Part shown: positions 27,404-36,062 of the stretch, one piece after another
How the letters are laid out: each line of letters starts with the position of its first letter
How positions within the stretch are numbered: the first letter of the stretch is position 1
NCBI GenBank assembly: GCA_013151025.1
Contig: JAADJC010000019.1
Coordinates: 1-54,128 of the forward strand
Origin: Acidobacteriota bacterium
GTDB lineage: Bacteria > Acidobacteriota > Holophagae > Thermotomaculales > Thermotomaculaceae
Reading direction: 5' to 3'
DNA: 54,128 nucleotides
The notes under the pieces: model-generated
What the model saw: only the letters and a program-made list of their open reading frames with translations
Databases searched by the model: none
Told to the model about the DNA's origin: nothing
Made by a program: the position numbers and the translations under genes

Positions 27404-28864
27404 CTATTCACCATCCACGCGGCCCCGTGAGGTACCGCACTTTCCGGCTCCGAAAACCGGGGTCCAGATACCCAAACGCCTGTAACAGAGGAAGCTGAGC
27501 AATAAAGCGGCAACAAAGATACTCAGAGCAGTAGACAACGCCGCACCGTTAATGCCCATGGCTGGAATTAAAACTGCATTGGCTACAACATTTACAAACA
27601 GCGAAATGGCAATACCTATCATTGTCAAACGCTCCTGCCCAGCCATGTTCAACATACCGCCAACCGGCCCACCCAACACGCTCACTAACTGCGCCAATGA
27701 GAGAATGATAAGGGCCGGCCAGGCCACTACGTAGGCAGGGCCGAAAATACTCAGGAAAAAATCCCCAAAAAAAACAAACAACAGGACAACTGGCACAGTA
27801 ATTAATGCCACGATACGATACGTCCGGGTAATCATTTGTTGCAGCTTCTTAATTTCCCCTCCATGAAAAAATGCGGCCATCCGGGGTGCCAGGGCAAGAT
27901 TCGCAGCCATCAGGCCGACCGTTAACAGGCCGGCACCTTTGGCCGCCACTGTAAATAGACCGGTATCGGCTTTTCCGAGCATATCGCCAACCATGAGAAT
28001 ACCGATTCGATTATTGATAATAATTAAAGCACTAAGTACTGTAAACCGCGAAGAAAGACGAAACCATTTCCATGGTTCTGTACGGGGTTCTGTGCCGTGG
28101 AGAATTTGTATATGACGAAATTTCAGGAAGGCGGTCACTCCCAACGCAATAAACGCTGCCACAAGATGCACAGCCAGAATCAGGGATGCCGTTATTTCCT
28201 CCTTTGTAAAAAGCAGGTATGCTGCCGGCAACAATACGCAAAATAAGAGAGGTTTGATAATCGCAGTGCCAACTTGACCTGCAAGGACATTTCCCCATCC
28301 CCTCAACTGTGCCTGCCATAACTGCATCATGGCCAAAACCGGAATCAACATAAAACCGATTGCAAATGCATAGCGATCCGAATTCCCCGATGGAATTTTT
28401 ACGAAAATCCAGCTGCAAGCAGCTATGGAAGAAAAGAAAGAAACAATTAATACAGTATGAGTTGACCATTTAATGAGGCCTTTCAGCCTTTCCCACTGCT
28501 TTTTACTTCTGGCTACAGAAATTTCCCGTTGGATAAACTGGGTCGTCCCCACCATAGATGGGACAACCAGTACCATCGCCCATGACATGACCAGGGCGTA
28601 GAGCCCGAAAGATTCCAGTGGAAGAATTCGCGCAACCAGTATTGCAAGACCAATCTGTAACAGTGTGCTGGTAACTCGCAGAAACAACGAACCGGTAACA
28701 TCCCGAACTGCCCGACTATTCATCATTTCGGCCGATGTCATTCCTATCAGACGAGAAATAAACCAATTCGTTCTTTTTTTCAAATCATCCTCTATTATTT
28801 CTATACTTAATAAATCATTAAGCTTATTCAACAAGCATAGCAAACTGCGTAACTTTTTCACCAC
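27404..28864 (-). CDS. Polysaccharide flippase (Wzx/MATE-like)
   Basis: The 486-residue protein has about twelve to fourteen hydrophobic helices and the pattern of the polysaccharide transport (MOP/Wzx) family. Examples are VTGSLFLRVTSTLLQIGLAI near the start and GINGAALSTALSIFVAALLL near the end. It would flip lipid-linked glycans across the inner membrane. The start is uncertain: an ATG 40 codons in (MTSAEMMNSRAVRD) also fits. The last dozen residues (GTSRGRVDGE) look unconserved and derive from repeat-like DNA. It is divergent from the PqqD/HprK/glycosyltransferase operon and probably works with it. Confidence 0.85.
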   Translation of the reverse strand: MVKKLRSLLCLLNKLNDLLSIEIIEDDLKKRTNWFISRLIGMTSAEMMNSRAVRDVTGSLFLRVTSTLLQIGLAILVARILPLESFGLYALVMSWAMVLVVPSMVGTTQFIQREISVARSKKQWERLKGLIKWSTHTVLIVSFFSSIAACSWIFVKIPSGNSDRYAFAIGFMLIPVLAMMQLWQAQLRGWGNVLAGQVGTAIIKPLLFCVLLPAAYLLFTKEEITASLILAVHLVAAFIALGVTAFLKFRHIQILHGTEPRTEPWKWFRLSSRFTVLSALIIINNRIGILMVGDMLGKADTGLFTVAAKGAGLLTVGLMAANLALAPRMAAFFHGGEIKKLQQMITRTYRIVALITVPVVLLFVFFGDFFLSIFGPAYVVAWPALIILSLAQLVSVLGGPVGGMLNMAGQERLTMIGIAISLFVNVVANAVLIPAMGINGAALSTALSIFVAALLLSFLCYRRLGIWTPVFGAGKCGTSRGRVDGE

Positions 28865-28951
28865 CTAAATTTATCTTGAAACTTGCTTCCATGCTTTTAC
28901 CAACTTGAATAAAAGACTTCTGTTTTGAATTGATCTGCTTGATTCGCCTAC

Positions 28952-28980
28952 TTCACTTCCTGTTTCATTTTTTGTACAAT
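28952..28980 (+). promoter_or_regulatory. Promoter of the PqqD-HprK-glycosyltransferase operon
   Basis: TTCACT (28952-28957), a 17-base spacer and TACAAT (28975-28980) lie 34 bases before the TTG start of the PqqD-like gene. An AAGGAG ribosome site at 29001-29006 falls in the leader. Confidence 0.55.
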
Positions 28981-29014
28981 GAACGCACTGAGATTTTGAT
29001 AAGGAGAATACATT

Positions 29015-29470
29015 TTGTCAGAATATAAATATCGGATCAATCGCCCTGCAGTCAGTGCTGAATCCTTTGATAATGAAGTGATAATTATCCATTTTGAAAG
29101 TGGAAATTACTATTCACTGGATGCGTTTGGAACCTGTGTATGGGAAGGACTGGAAGCCAAAGCAAACAGGGAAAGCATCCTGCGACACATTACAAAACAA
29201 TTCCGAACAAAAAAAGAAAAAGCCGGGCGGATATTGGATAAGTTAATTGGACAGCTTCTGGCTGAAGACCTGATTATAGAAACCAGAGACACACCCGATC
29301 CCTGGGAACCGACACTTATCTCCGAACCCATAGAATTGCCGGAAAATGCAGGTACTCTCCTGAAATTCGACGATATGAAAGATTTGCTGTTGCTGGATCC
29401 AATCCACGATGTAGATGAAGCAGGATGGCCCCACACCCGACCGGAATCCGACACAAAAGCGAATGACTGA
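29015..29470 (+). CDS. PqqD-like peptide-binding protein with a C-terminal extension
   Basis: The 151-residue protein has a PqqD/RiPP-recognition-like domain at residues 5-90: the NRPAVSAESFDNEVIIIHF strands, GNYYSLDAFGTCVW, and helices ending in LLAEDLIIE. A tail of about 60 residues follows, with the distinctive block MKDLLLLDPIHDVDEAGWPH (121-140). PqqD-type domains bind leader peptides of ribosomally made peptides or act inside maturases. Here no precursor or radical SAM enzyme is seen. The start is TTG 29015 with AAGGAG eight bases before it; no ATG fits. It overlaps the kinase gene by 8 bp. Confidence 0.75.
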   Translation: MSEYKYRINRPAVSAESFDNEVIIIHFESGNYYSLDAFGTCVWEGLEAKANRESILRHITKQFRTKKEKAGRILDKLIGQLLAEDLIIETRDTPDPWEPTLISEPIELPENAGTLLKFDDMKDLLLLDPIHDVDEAGWPHTRPESDTKAND

Positions 29471-30509
29471 TCGCGTACATCTCCCTGAAAAGAGATTTTT
29501 TCGGGAATTGGAAAAACGATGGAAACGGCTTACACCGGATATCTGCGATGTCTGGCTTTTTGTGTGTGGCCGGGTCATTCGAATTCGTTTTGGTGGTTCA
29601 GTATTTTTCACGCTGTTATCCACGGCCTTTGCCCACCTGATTATCAAACCGGAAAAACAGGCTGATTTAACCATTCTGGCATGCAGTGGCAATAAACTTC
29701 CCCTGCCTGAATTGCCATTTTCTACTTCCGCATTCGGCCAACGCTGTGAACTGACAACGGATCCGGAAAGCGGAATTGAGGCCTCCTTCATGATGGGACC
29801 CGACATTCTCAGCATGTTGGACCATGAGCAGAAAACCGCCATCTACTGGATACGTGATGCCGGCACCGTCCCTGCCTTCGAACAGGCCGCACCCTTTCGC
29901 CACCTCTTTCACTGGTATCTTCGCCGGCATGGATGGATACTTGTTCATGCGGCAGCAATCGGGCAACAGAATCGCGGCATACTGTTATGTGGCAAGGGCG
30001 GAAGTGGCAAATCCACACTGGCAACGGCTACCTGGAACCGCAAAGAATGGCAGTTCGCCGGGGATGATTACTGTGCAGTATCCCTGAAACCGCCACACAT
30101 AGTGGCTCCGGTATATCCAAGCGCAAAGCTCACGATAGAGAGTTCCAGAATGCTGAATCTGGACATTCCTGAGCATTCCCCCACTGACGGAGAAAAATCC
30201 ATCCTGTTTGCCCCGGACTCCATACCCAACCAATTGCCGAACACACTGAAACTTGTCGGACTAGTGATACCTTCCCGCAGACATAGCCCTGCTTTCGCTA
30301 CACAGTTGACTCCAGTTGAAGCAACCCGCCATCTGGCAATCAGTACCCTCTACCAGATGCCCCATGCCGGGGAAAAAGATTTACAGGACCTGACCCGGAT
30401 TGCACGGACTCTCCCCGCATGGCGAATTTCCGTCCCCCAGGGCAGACCACAGGACGCCCTGAAAAGATTGGGGCATCTTCTGGAGAAACCGGAGAATTAC
30501 TGTACATGA
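29463..30509 (+). CDS. HprK-like kinase of the PqqD-associated type
   Basis: The 348-residue protein has a C-terminal kinase domain like HPr kinase/phosphorylase: WILVHAAAIG (158-167), P-loop GKGGSGKST (177-185) and FAGDDYCAV (198-206). The N-terminal 150 residues are unrelated to the HprK N-domain. HPrK-related proteins next to PqqD and nucleotidyltransferase genes are known from exosortase-associated loci, and some lasso-peptide loci use an HprK-like kinase to phosphorylate the peptide. No HPr, exosortase or lasso cyclase is in this window, so the target is unknown. ATG 29463 overlaps the PqqD gene; the 3' end overlaps the next gene by 4 bp. Confidence 0.78.
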   Translation: MTDRVHLPEKRFFRELEKRWKRLTPDICDVWLFVCGRVIRIRFGGSVFFTLLSTAFAHLIIKPEKQADLTILACSGNKLPLPELPFSTSAFGQRCELTTDPESGIEASFMMGPDILSMLDHEQKTAIYWIRDAGTVPAFEQAAPFRHLFHWYLRRHGWILVHAAAIGQQNRGILLCGKGGSGKSTLATATWNRKEWQFAGDDYCAVSLKPPHIVAPVYPSAKLTIESSRMLNLDIPEHSPTDGEKSILFAPDSIPNQLPNTLKLVGLVIPSRRHSPAFATQLTPVEATRHLAISTLYQMPHAGEKDLQDLTRIARTLPAWRISVPQGRPQDALKRLGHLLEKPENYCT

Positions 30510-31624
30510 ACATCGCAGTCCTTGGCATTCGTATCCCCACACCTGACCTGGACGCCGGTTCACTGCGAATGATTCACCTGCTGGAACTGCTGCAGGAATC
30601 CAGCGAACACGTTTATTACGTTCCATGCCGCCCATTTCACAATGATCCATACGGAAAAAGGCTGGTGAAAGACATCCTGGCTCTTCAGGAATCAGACATC
30701 GTCGTGCTCCCTGCTCCGGATCAGCCGGGGAAAAACCCGTTGATAATCGCCGAACGACCGGACATGGTCATATTCAGCGACGAGTGGGTGGCACACCACT
30801 ACCTGAAAGCCGTCCACAGCCACTTTCCTGACGCTATGATCGTCTTCGATACTGTAGATCTTCATCACATCCGCCTTTACCGGGAAGCCAAACTCACAAA
30901 AAACCGAAAACTGGCCACATTGGCCGTACAGGCCCGCCACAGGGAATTGGATGCTGTGACCCATGCCGATGTTACGCTGGTTGTCAGCGTTGAAGAGGCC
31001 CGTATCCTTAAACATTCTCATCCCCAGGCTGACATTCAGATCCTGCCCACTATCCACACAGTATCCAACCGGCCAACTCCGCATTTTGGAGAACGAACCG
31101 GCCTGCTATTCGTGGGTTCCTTTAATCACACACCAAATGTGGATGCAATTCAAGTTCTCATGGAAACTCTCCTGCCTGAAATATGGGAACAACTGCCTGG
31201 TCTGCCGATTACCATTGTTGGTGCCAATCCACCGGAACCATGGGCATCACATCCCCTCAAGGGGGTCTGCTTCACTGATTTTGTGCCTGATCTGCTTTCC
31301 TTTTACGACAAGGCCCGCCTTTTTGTAGCCCCACTGCGTTTCGGTGCCGGTGTCAAGGGTAAGGTACTCGACAGCATGGCCCACGGACTTCCTGTTGCAG
31401 GCACTCCAATTGCGGCGGAAGGGCTCGGAGTCACGGATTCAATTCATATGACCATCGGAAAAACAGATACAGACTTTGTTCAAAAACTGGTAGCCGCATA
31501 CACTGATGAAAACCTGTGGACCCGCATGCATAACAATGGAAGATCACTGGTCACTGAAAATTTCTCTTGGGAACAGGCCCGTGGAATCGTACAATATCTC
31601 GTGAAAAGGAGCCTGGAACAATGA
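30506..31624 (+). CDS. Glycosyltransferase, GT4-like
   Basis: The 372-residue protein has a GT-B fold. The N-terminal half contains the MVIFSDEW and VFDTVDLHHIRLYREA motifs. The C-terminal half has LLFVGSFNHTPNVDAI, the acceptor loop FTDFVPDLLSFYDKARLFVA, and the donor-site glycine and glutamate in AGTPIAAEGL. This is the layout of GT4-type enzymes. The sugar and acceptor cannot be read from sequence. ATG 30506 overlaps the HprK-like gene by 4 bp; an upstream in-frame ATG at 30419 lies inside that gene and is unlikely. Confidence 0.85.
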   Translation: MNIAVLGIRIPTPDLDAGSLRMIHLLELLQESSEHVYYVPCRPFHNDPYGKRLVKDILALQESDIVVLPAPDQPGKNPLIIAERPDMVIFSDEWVAHHYLKAVHSHFPDAMIVFDTVDLHHIRLYREAKLTKNRKLATLAVQARHRELDAVTHADVTLVVSVEEARILKHSHPQADIQILPTIHTVSNRPTPHFGERTGLLFVGSFNHTPNVDAIQVLMETLLPEIWEQLPGLPITIVGANPPEPWASHPLKGVCFTDFVPDLLSFYDKARLFVAPLRFGAGVKGKVLDSMAHGLPVAGTPIAAEGLGVTDSIHMTIGKTDTDFVQKLVAAYTDENLWTRMHNNGRSLVTENFSWEQARGIVQYLVKRSLEQ

Positions 31625-32301
31625 CAGTTGAAATCAGTGTTATCCTTCCCCTGTACAACGGCGGCCGGTTTATTCGACGGGCGGTGGATAGTGTGCTGGC
31701 TCAGACCCGTTCCCCTGGCGAAGTGCTCATTGTGGACGATGGTTCCAACGACAATGGATCCGAACAAGTCCCCGTACATTCAACGATACACATCATTCAT
31801 CAGCAAAACACGGGAGTCGCCGCAGCAAGGAATCGGGGAATCAAAGAATGCCGTGGAATTTTTCTGGCATTTTTGGACCAGGATGATGAATGGACGCCGG
31901 ATAAACTGGAAAGACAGGCTCAGTTCCTGAATTCACACCCTCAACTGGGATACGTACTGGCCCACCAAATCATCCGGCTGGCACCAGGCATCACAAAGCC
32001 CCGCTGGCTGAAAACCGAACAGCTGAACCAACCTTCCGTGGGCTACCTTCCGGGAACCTTGATGGTTCGCCGTGAAGTGATGGAAAAGGTGGGGCTCTTT
32101 AATGAAAGCTACCGCTCGGGCAGTGACAGCGAATGGTTTTTCAGGGCAAAAGACATTGGAATCCCCATGGAGATCATGCCGAAGGTCCTGCTTCACCGAA
32201 CTATCCATGGGGAAAACCAGTCTTATAACACCGCAACCGCAAACCGGGAATTGTTGCGGATGGTTCATCAGTCCCTGAAGAACAGGCAGGAACAGCAATG
32301 A
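31621..32301 (+). CDS. Glycosyltransferase family 2 (first)
   Basis: The 226-residue protein is a GT-A enzyme. It has ISVILPLYNGG at the start, VDDGSNDN in the nucleotide site, AAARNRGIKE, and the metal-binding FLDQDDEW. It lacks membrane helices and would act on lipid-linked glycan at the inner face of the membrane. ATG 31621 overlaps the previous gene by 4 bp, and the next, related glycosyltransferase overlaps by 4 bp. Confidence 0.88.
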   Translation: MTVEISVILPLYNGGRFIRRAVDSVLAQTRSPGEVLIVDDGSNDNGSEQVPVHSTIHIIHQQNTGVAAARNRGIKECRGIFLAFLDQDDEWTPDKLERQAQFLNSHPQLGYVLAHQIIRLAPGITKPRWLKTEQLNQPSVGYLPGTLMVRREVMEKVGLFNESYRSGSDSEWFFRAKDIGIPMEIMPKVLLHRTIHGENQSYNTATANRELLRMVHQSLKNRQEQQ

Positions 32302-32981
32302 AATCCATTTCCGTGATAATCCCGGTCTTTAACGGTGCCCGTTACATCCGGGAAACTGTTCAAAGCGTTCTTGAGCAAAGCTTGAAGCCTGATGAAATTA
32401 TCATTGTTGATGATGGCTCCACCGATGAAACTCCAAAAATTCTGGCAAATCTTGCCAAAACAGGAATTATCACCATACGACAGAATAACATGGGCCCAGG
32501 TTCCGCACGGAATCGGGGGATTGAGGCCTCAACAGGTTCACTGATTGCATTTCTGGATGCGGATGACTTGTGGCTGCCTGAAAAACTGGCGGAACAAAAG
32601 CGTATCCTTTCTGAACGCCCCGAAATTGCTTATGTTCTGTGTTGCCTTGAGGAATTTTATTCGGCGGAGCTGGCAAAGCAATTGGTAAATCGAACAATAC
32701 TCCGGCCCGATACCCAAACCGGGGTATTGCCCACGACAGCACTGTTCCGCAAATCTGTGTTTCAGGAGGTGGGCCTGTTTAACCCGGTGTGGAGAACCGG
32801 AGAATTTATGGACTGGATGATGAGAGCCAATGAAGCCGGAATTACCAGCTACAAAATGGAACAGGTACTGGTCCAAAGGCGGGTACACGACCAGAACCTG
32901 GGGCGTAGCGCAGCTGTCCGGGGCGACTACCACCGTATTCTAAAAGCCGCACTGGATCGGAAACGCCGGAGCAACATGTGA
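32298..32981 (+). CDS. Glycosyltransferase family 2 (second)
   Basis: The 227-residue protein is another GT-A glycosyltransferase: ISVIIPVFNGARYI, VDDGSTDE, GSARNRGIEA and the metal site FLDADDLW. It resembles the preceding gene along its whole length, including QEVGLFNPVWRTGEFMDW against MEKVGLFNESYRSGSDSEWF. The pair therefore probably arose by tandem duplication. It overlaps both neighbours by 4 bp. Confidence 0.88.
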   Translation: MKSISVIIPVFNGARYIRETVQSVLEQSLKPDEIIIVDDGSTDETPKILANLAKTGIITIRQNNMGPGSARNRGIEASTGSLIAFLDADDLWLPEKLAEQKRILSERPEIAYVLCCLEEFYSAELAKQLVNRTILRPDTQTGVLPTTALFRKSVFQEVGLFNPVWRTGEFMDWMMRANEAGITSYKMEQVLVQRRVHDQNLGRSAAVRGDYHRILKAALDRKRRSNM

Positions 32982-34126
32982 AACAAAAAGGCGGCTGCCT
33001 TCCTGATTCACAACAGAAAGCGCTGATTCAAACCCTCCTCGCAGCCCCCGAAACCCGGCCGGCATTGTGGCAAGAATGGAAAAATCAAAGCAACCTGGAG
33101 AAACTGGACTCCGGCTCACTACGGTTACTCCCATTGTTGTACTTTCGGCTGAAAGAAGCAGAATTCACTGAGGCAGAATTGACACGGTACCACGGTATTT
33201 ATCGTCATTACTGGTATCGCAATCGCCTTTACCTGAAAGCTCTGGGATCTGTTCTCACTGCCCTGAACCAGCTGGCAATCACCCCCCTTCTCCTGAAAGG
33301 GCTTCCCCTGGCACTGGAAACGTATCCAGACCCGGCATTACGCCCCATGATGGACATGGACCTGTATATCCCTCCAAAACGTCTTCCGGAAGCTGTACAT
33401 TGCCTATCAGAGACTGGATGGGTTCCGGATCGATTGCCACCGGAAAAGCCGGATGAAAGATGGCTTGCGGCAGTCAAAGCGGTTGAGTTGGCCCATTCTG
33501 ACGGCCTTACACTTGACCTTCACGGAACCATACTCTCCGAAATTGCCGATTCCTCATTTGACGCCCTTATCCTTGCCAATGCCCGGCCATTCACTCTCCT
33601 GAACGGAAACGCCCTGTTACCCCATCCCACCGGCCTGCTGTTCCACACCATCGCACACGGCTATCGCTGGAACTCATCGCCCCCATTCCGGTGGATTGTG
33701 GATACCGCAGAGCTGCTCCATCGCCACCGGGATGAACTGAACGTGGCGCAACTGGTTCAAACTGCGGAACAATTCAACCTTACAAAGCGCATTCAAAAGG
33801 GAATGGAACTGGTGAACAGCTACCTGAACAACGAGTTTCGGGAACTGACATATGCTTTTGCCAAATCCGGCTATTCCATGCCACTGTGGGAACAAATGGA
33901 ACACTGGCTGATAACCCGTAACCATGTTCTACCCGCACGAACCGGTTACCTCGTTTTTGACACATGGCGGTGGATTCGTCGCCATCCCTGGCGGGTGCGA
34001 ATTTCAGAATGCCTCCAATTCCTGAAGCTACGCTGGAACATTACTCACTCCCGGCAACTGCCGGTAGAGCTTTTCCAAAGAATTCGTCGCCGAATCACCG
34101 GGAAACCCAAAGCCACAACCCGGTAA
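32978..34126 (+). CDS. NTP_transf_5-type nucleotidyltransferase
   Basis: The 382-residue protein belongs to the uncharacterised nucleotidyltransferase family PF14907. The active-site region is LLLKGLPLALETY, then RPMMDMDLYI, where two aspartates would bind metal; LDLHGTI follows and helical segments fill the C-terminal half. The family is recurrent beside PqqD, HprK-like and glycosyltransferase genes. Its acceptor is unknown. The start is GTG 32978, overlapping the previous stop by 4 bp. It is the last gene of the operon. Confidence 0.8.
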   Translation: MKQKGGCLPDSQQKALIQTLLAAPETRPALWQEWKNQSNLEKLDSGSLRLLPLLYFRLKEAEFTEAELTRYHGIYRHYWYRNRLYLKALGSVLTALNQLAITPLLLKGLPLALETYPDPALRPMMDMDLYIPPKRLPEAVHCLSETGWVPDRLPPEKPDERWLAAVKAVELAHSDGLTLDLHGTILSEIADSSFDALILANARPFTLLNGNALLPHPTGLLFHTIAHGYRWNSSPPFRWIVDTAELLHRHRDELNVAQLVQTAEQFNLTKRIQKGMELVNSYLNNEFRELTYAFAKSGYSMPLWEQMEHWLITRNHVLPARTGYLVFDTWRWIRRHPWRVRISECLQFLKLRWNITHSRQLPVELFQRIRRRITGKPKATTR

Positions 34127-34234
34127 ACAGTTCCTGCTGTTGCCACAGCAGTGAATCGGCAGGTGATTTATTATTCAGGCCATGGAAAGATGTTGTGATA
34201 AAATTACAGGCAACAGGTACACTGTGGAGGCGTT

Positions 34235-34951
34235 ATGAAACAGGTTTTTTGCAGTTTCTTTCTTGTATTCGTGAGCCTTTCTTTTATCGGGTCTCCCATT
34301 CTGGCTGAAAACCCGGCCATTGACGCAATTTTTCCCGTGCCAATGTTCAACAGCGCCGCTTCCACAACTTTTACCGACATCTGTTTCGATGAGCAAACAG
34401 ACAGACTGGCCCTTTGCAGTGACGGCGGATACGGTGAGTTTCCCATCGTCAACGGAAAAGTTCAGTTCACCCCACCGGGGTTTATTGCCGCCACCGGAAA
34501 CTTTATCATCCGGGGATACACCAACACACCGGCCGGACTTTCCGCCGTGGACAACCGGGGGAAGTTTGTTTTCTGGGGTAAAAAGGGCCGCCTTCCCATT
34601 CCGGTTGATGTGGGAAACATCTCCGGCATTGCATGGGACGGCAGCAGACTCTGGATTGCCCGTCAACTCCCTGCGGGGCTTTTTTCTTTCCGGCTGTCAG
34701 ACGGCAACACCCTTGTCCCCGACCGAGCCGTCACCTTTTCGTTTCCCGTTCTGCAGTCTGTCACCTTTTACAACCATTCCCTCTGGGTCACAGACGGTAT
34801 TCATATCTTTCAACTGGACAGTGGGCAGCAAATTATTGGAACATGGAAACTGCCCACCCCTGTCTCCGGCTTCTGTTTTGCGAAAGGGATCTTGTTTTTG
34901 GTATCTTTAGATGGGCACAGCATTTATCGTTTCCGGATAAACGGGATATAG
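34235..34951 (+). CDS. Hypothetical secreted propeller-like protein
   Basis: The 238-residue protein has a signal peptide (residues 1-24, ending ILA). About five beta-rich repeats follow with the cadence of a beta-propeller: FTDICFDEQTDRLALC, ISGIAWDGSRLWIAR, LQSVTFYNHSLWVTDG, VSGFCFAKGILFLVSLDG. It seems too short for a full propeller. A GGAGG ribosome site precedes the ATG. It lies 108 bp after the nucleotidyltransferase gene; co-function with the glycan operon is possible but not shown. Confidence 0.6.
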   Translation: MKQVFCSFFLVFVSLSFIGSPILAENPAIDAIFPVPMFNSAASTTFTDICFDEQTDRLALCSDGGYGEFPIVNGKVQFTPPGFIAATGNFIIRGYTNTPAGLSAVDNRGKFVFWGKKGRLPIPVDVGNISGIAWDGSRLWIARQLPAGLFSFRLSDGNTLVPDRAVTFSFPVLQSVTFYNHSLWVTDGIHIFQLDSGQQIIGTWKLPTPVSGFCFAKGILFLVSLDGHSIYRFRINGI

Positions 34952-35022
34952 CCCTTTTGAGATTCGGTTTCCCACGGCGAAAAATCAATCCGCCGCTGAT
35001 TTAATGATATAAGGAGTATGGA

Positions 35023-36051
35023 ATGACGAAATCAAAACTTATTATGGCCTCATTGTTAATTATTTTCCTCACATCCATCCCCGGGATTTCCGCAGACCGG
35101 AACCTGTATGAAAGTAACCAGTGGATCGGGCATCATGATGTGGCGGGAAGCCGGAATTATCCCCTGATTTCCCGCTTTTCCGGGTCTATCATCCAATATT
35201 ACAAAGTGCTCAAATGGGACAAATATGTCTTGCCGGTTTCTCCCATCGTTCCCGAGGGTGGGGGAAAGACCTGGAAAAAGAAATTGGCCGTTGCCGGGAA
35301 AATTACCCGCATCCAATACAGCGTGTCTCAAGACAATAATTCAATATTTGTGTACACGAACTACCTGAACGCACTGAAAAAGGCCGACTGGAAAATCCTG
35401 TTTACAGGGAGCAGCGACCGTGAGCTTGGCAACGATTCAAGCGAGTGGTGCAATTATTATTACGGAAGCGACGGGTTGAATCAGGGACGTTTCGGAAACT
35501 CCTTTGGTCCCGGGGGAGACAACCACTGTTACATAGCGGCTGAATATCAGGACGAGGATCGTACCGTGTATGCAGCAATCTACATCGTGGATTATGAAGA
35601 AGGCCCCAAAGGACTGGCTTTCACCCTGATCACCCAGGACACAATCGAAATCCAGAATCCGAAGATCGGGCTGGTTACAGCAAAAATCATGACGGACAAG
35701 ATCCACTCCAAAGGCCATGTGGCATTGGATGGCGTCTATTTTGAAACCGGGAAAGCCACGCTGAAGGAAAACTCCAAAGCCGCGCTGATGAATATCGCCT
35801 CCTTTTTGAAAGCAAATTCAAACAAAAAGTTCTATGTCGTCGGGCACACCGACAACACCGGCGCGTTTGACCGGAACATGGCGCTCTCGCTGAATCGGGC
35901 GAAAGCGGTTCGAAACACGATGGTTCAACAGTATCAGATCCCCGCTTCCCAATTGAAAGCGGCGGGTGTCGGCCCCCTTACCCCGGTTTTATCTAACAGT
36001 ACGGATGAAGGGCGGGCCCGAAACCGCAGAGTTGAAATCGCGGAACAGTAG
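35023..36051 (+). CDS. OmpA-domain lipid-barrier protein with DUF4892-like N-terminus
   Basis: The 342-residue protein has a signal peptide (1-24). Residues 30-225 have the DUF4892-like pattern (YPLISRFSGSIIQYYKVLKW, TRIQYSV, VYTNYLNALKKADWKILF). The C-terminal 110 residues are an OmpA peptidoglycan-binding domain (VYFETGKATL, VVGHTDNTG, LSLNRAKAVR, GRARNRRVEI). The domain would tie the protein to the cell wall under the outer membrane. An AAGGAG site precedes the ATG. The next gene follows in 11 bp. Confidence 0.85.
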   Translation: MTKSKLIMASLLIIFLTSIPGISADRNLYESNQWIGHHDVAGSRNYPLISRFSGSIIQYYKVLKWDKYVLPVSPIVPEGGGKTWKKKLAVAGKITRIQYSVSQDNNSIFVYTNYLNALKKADWKILFTGSSDRELGNDSSEWCNYYYGSDGLNQGRFGNSFGPGGDNHCYIAAEYQDEDRTVYAAIYIVDYEEGPKGLAFTLITQDTIEIQNPKIGLVTAKIMTDKIHSKGHVALDGVYFETGKATLKENSKAALMNIASFLKANSNKKFYVVGHTDNTGAFDRNMALSLNRAKAVRNTMVQQYQIPASQLKAAGVGPLTPVLSNSTDEGRARNRRVEIAEQ

Positions 36052-36062
36052 GACCAAAAAAA

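Noticed and set aside
28865-29014. A small precursor-peptide gene between the flippase and the PqqD-like gene
   Set aside because: I scanned the 150-bp gap for a start with a ribosome site and found only the promoter and the leader of the PqqD-like gene.
29463-30509. True HPr kinase/phosphorylase of the PTS
   Set aside because: The N-terminal HprK domain and any HPr or PTS gene are absent; only the P-loop kinase part is shared.
29015-34126. A complete lasso-peptide biosynthesis cluster
   Set aside because: There is no asparagine-synthetase-like cyclase, no transglutaminase-like protease and no precursor peptide; only the PqqD and HprK-like parts resemble such loci.
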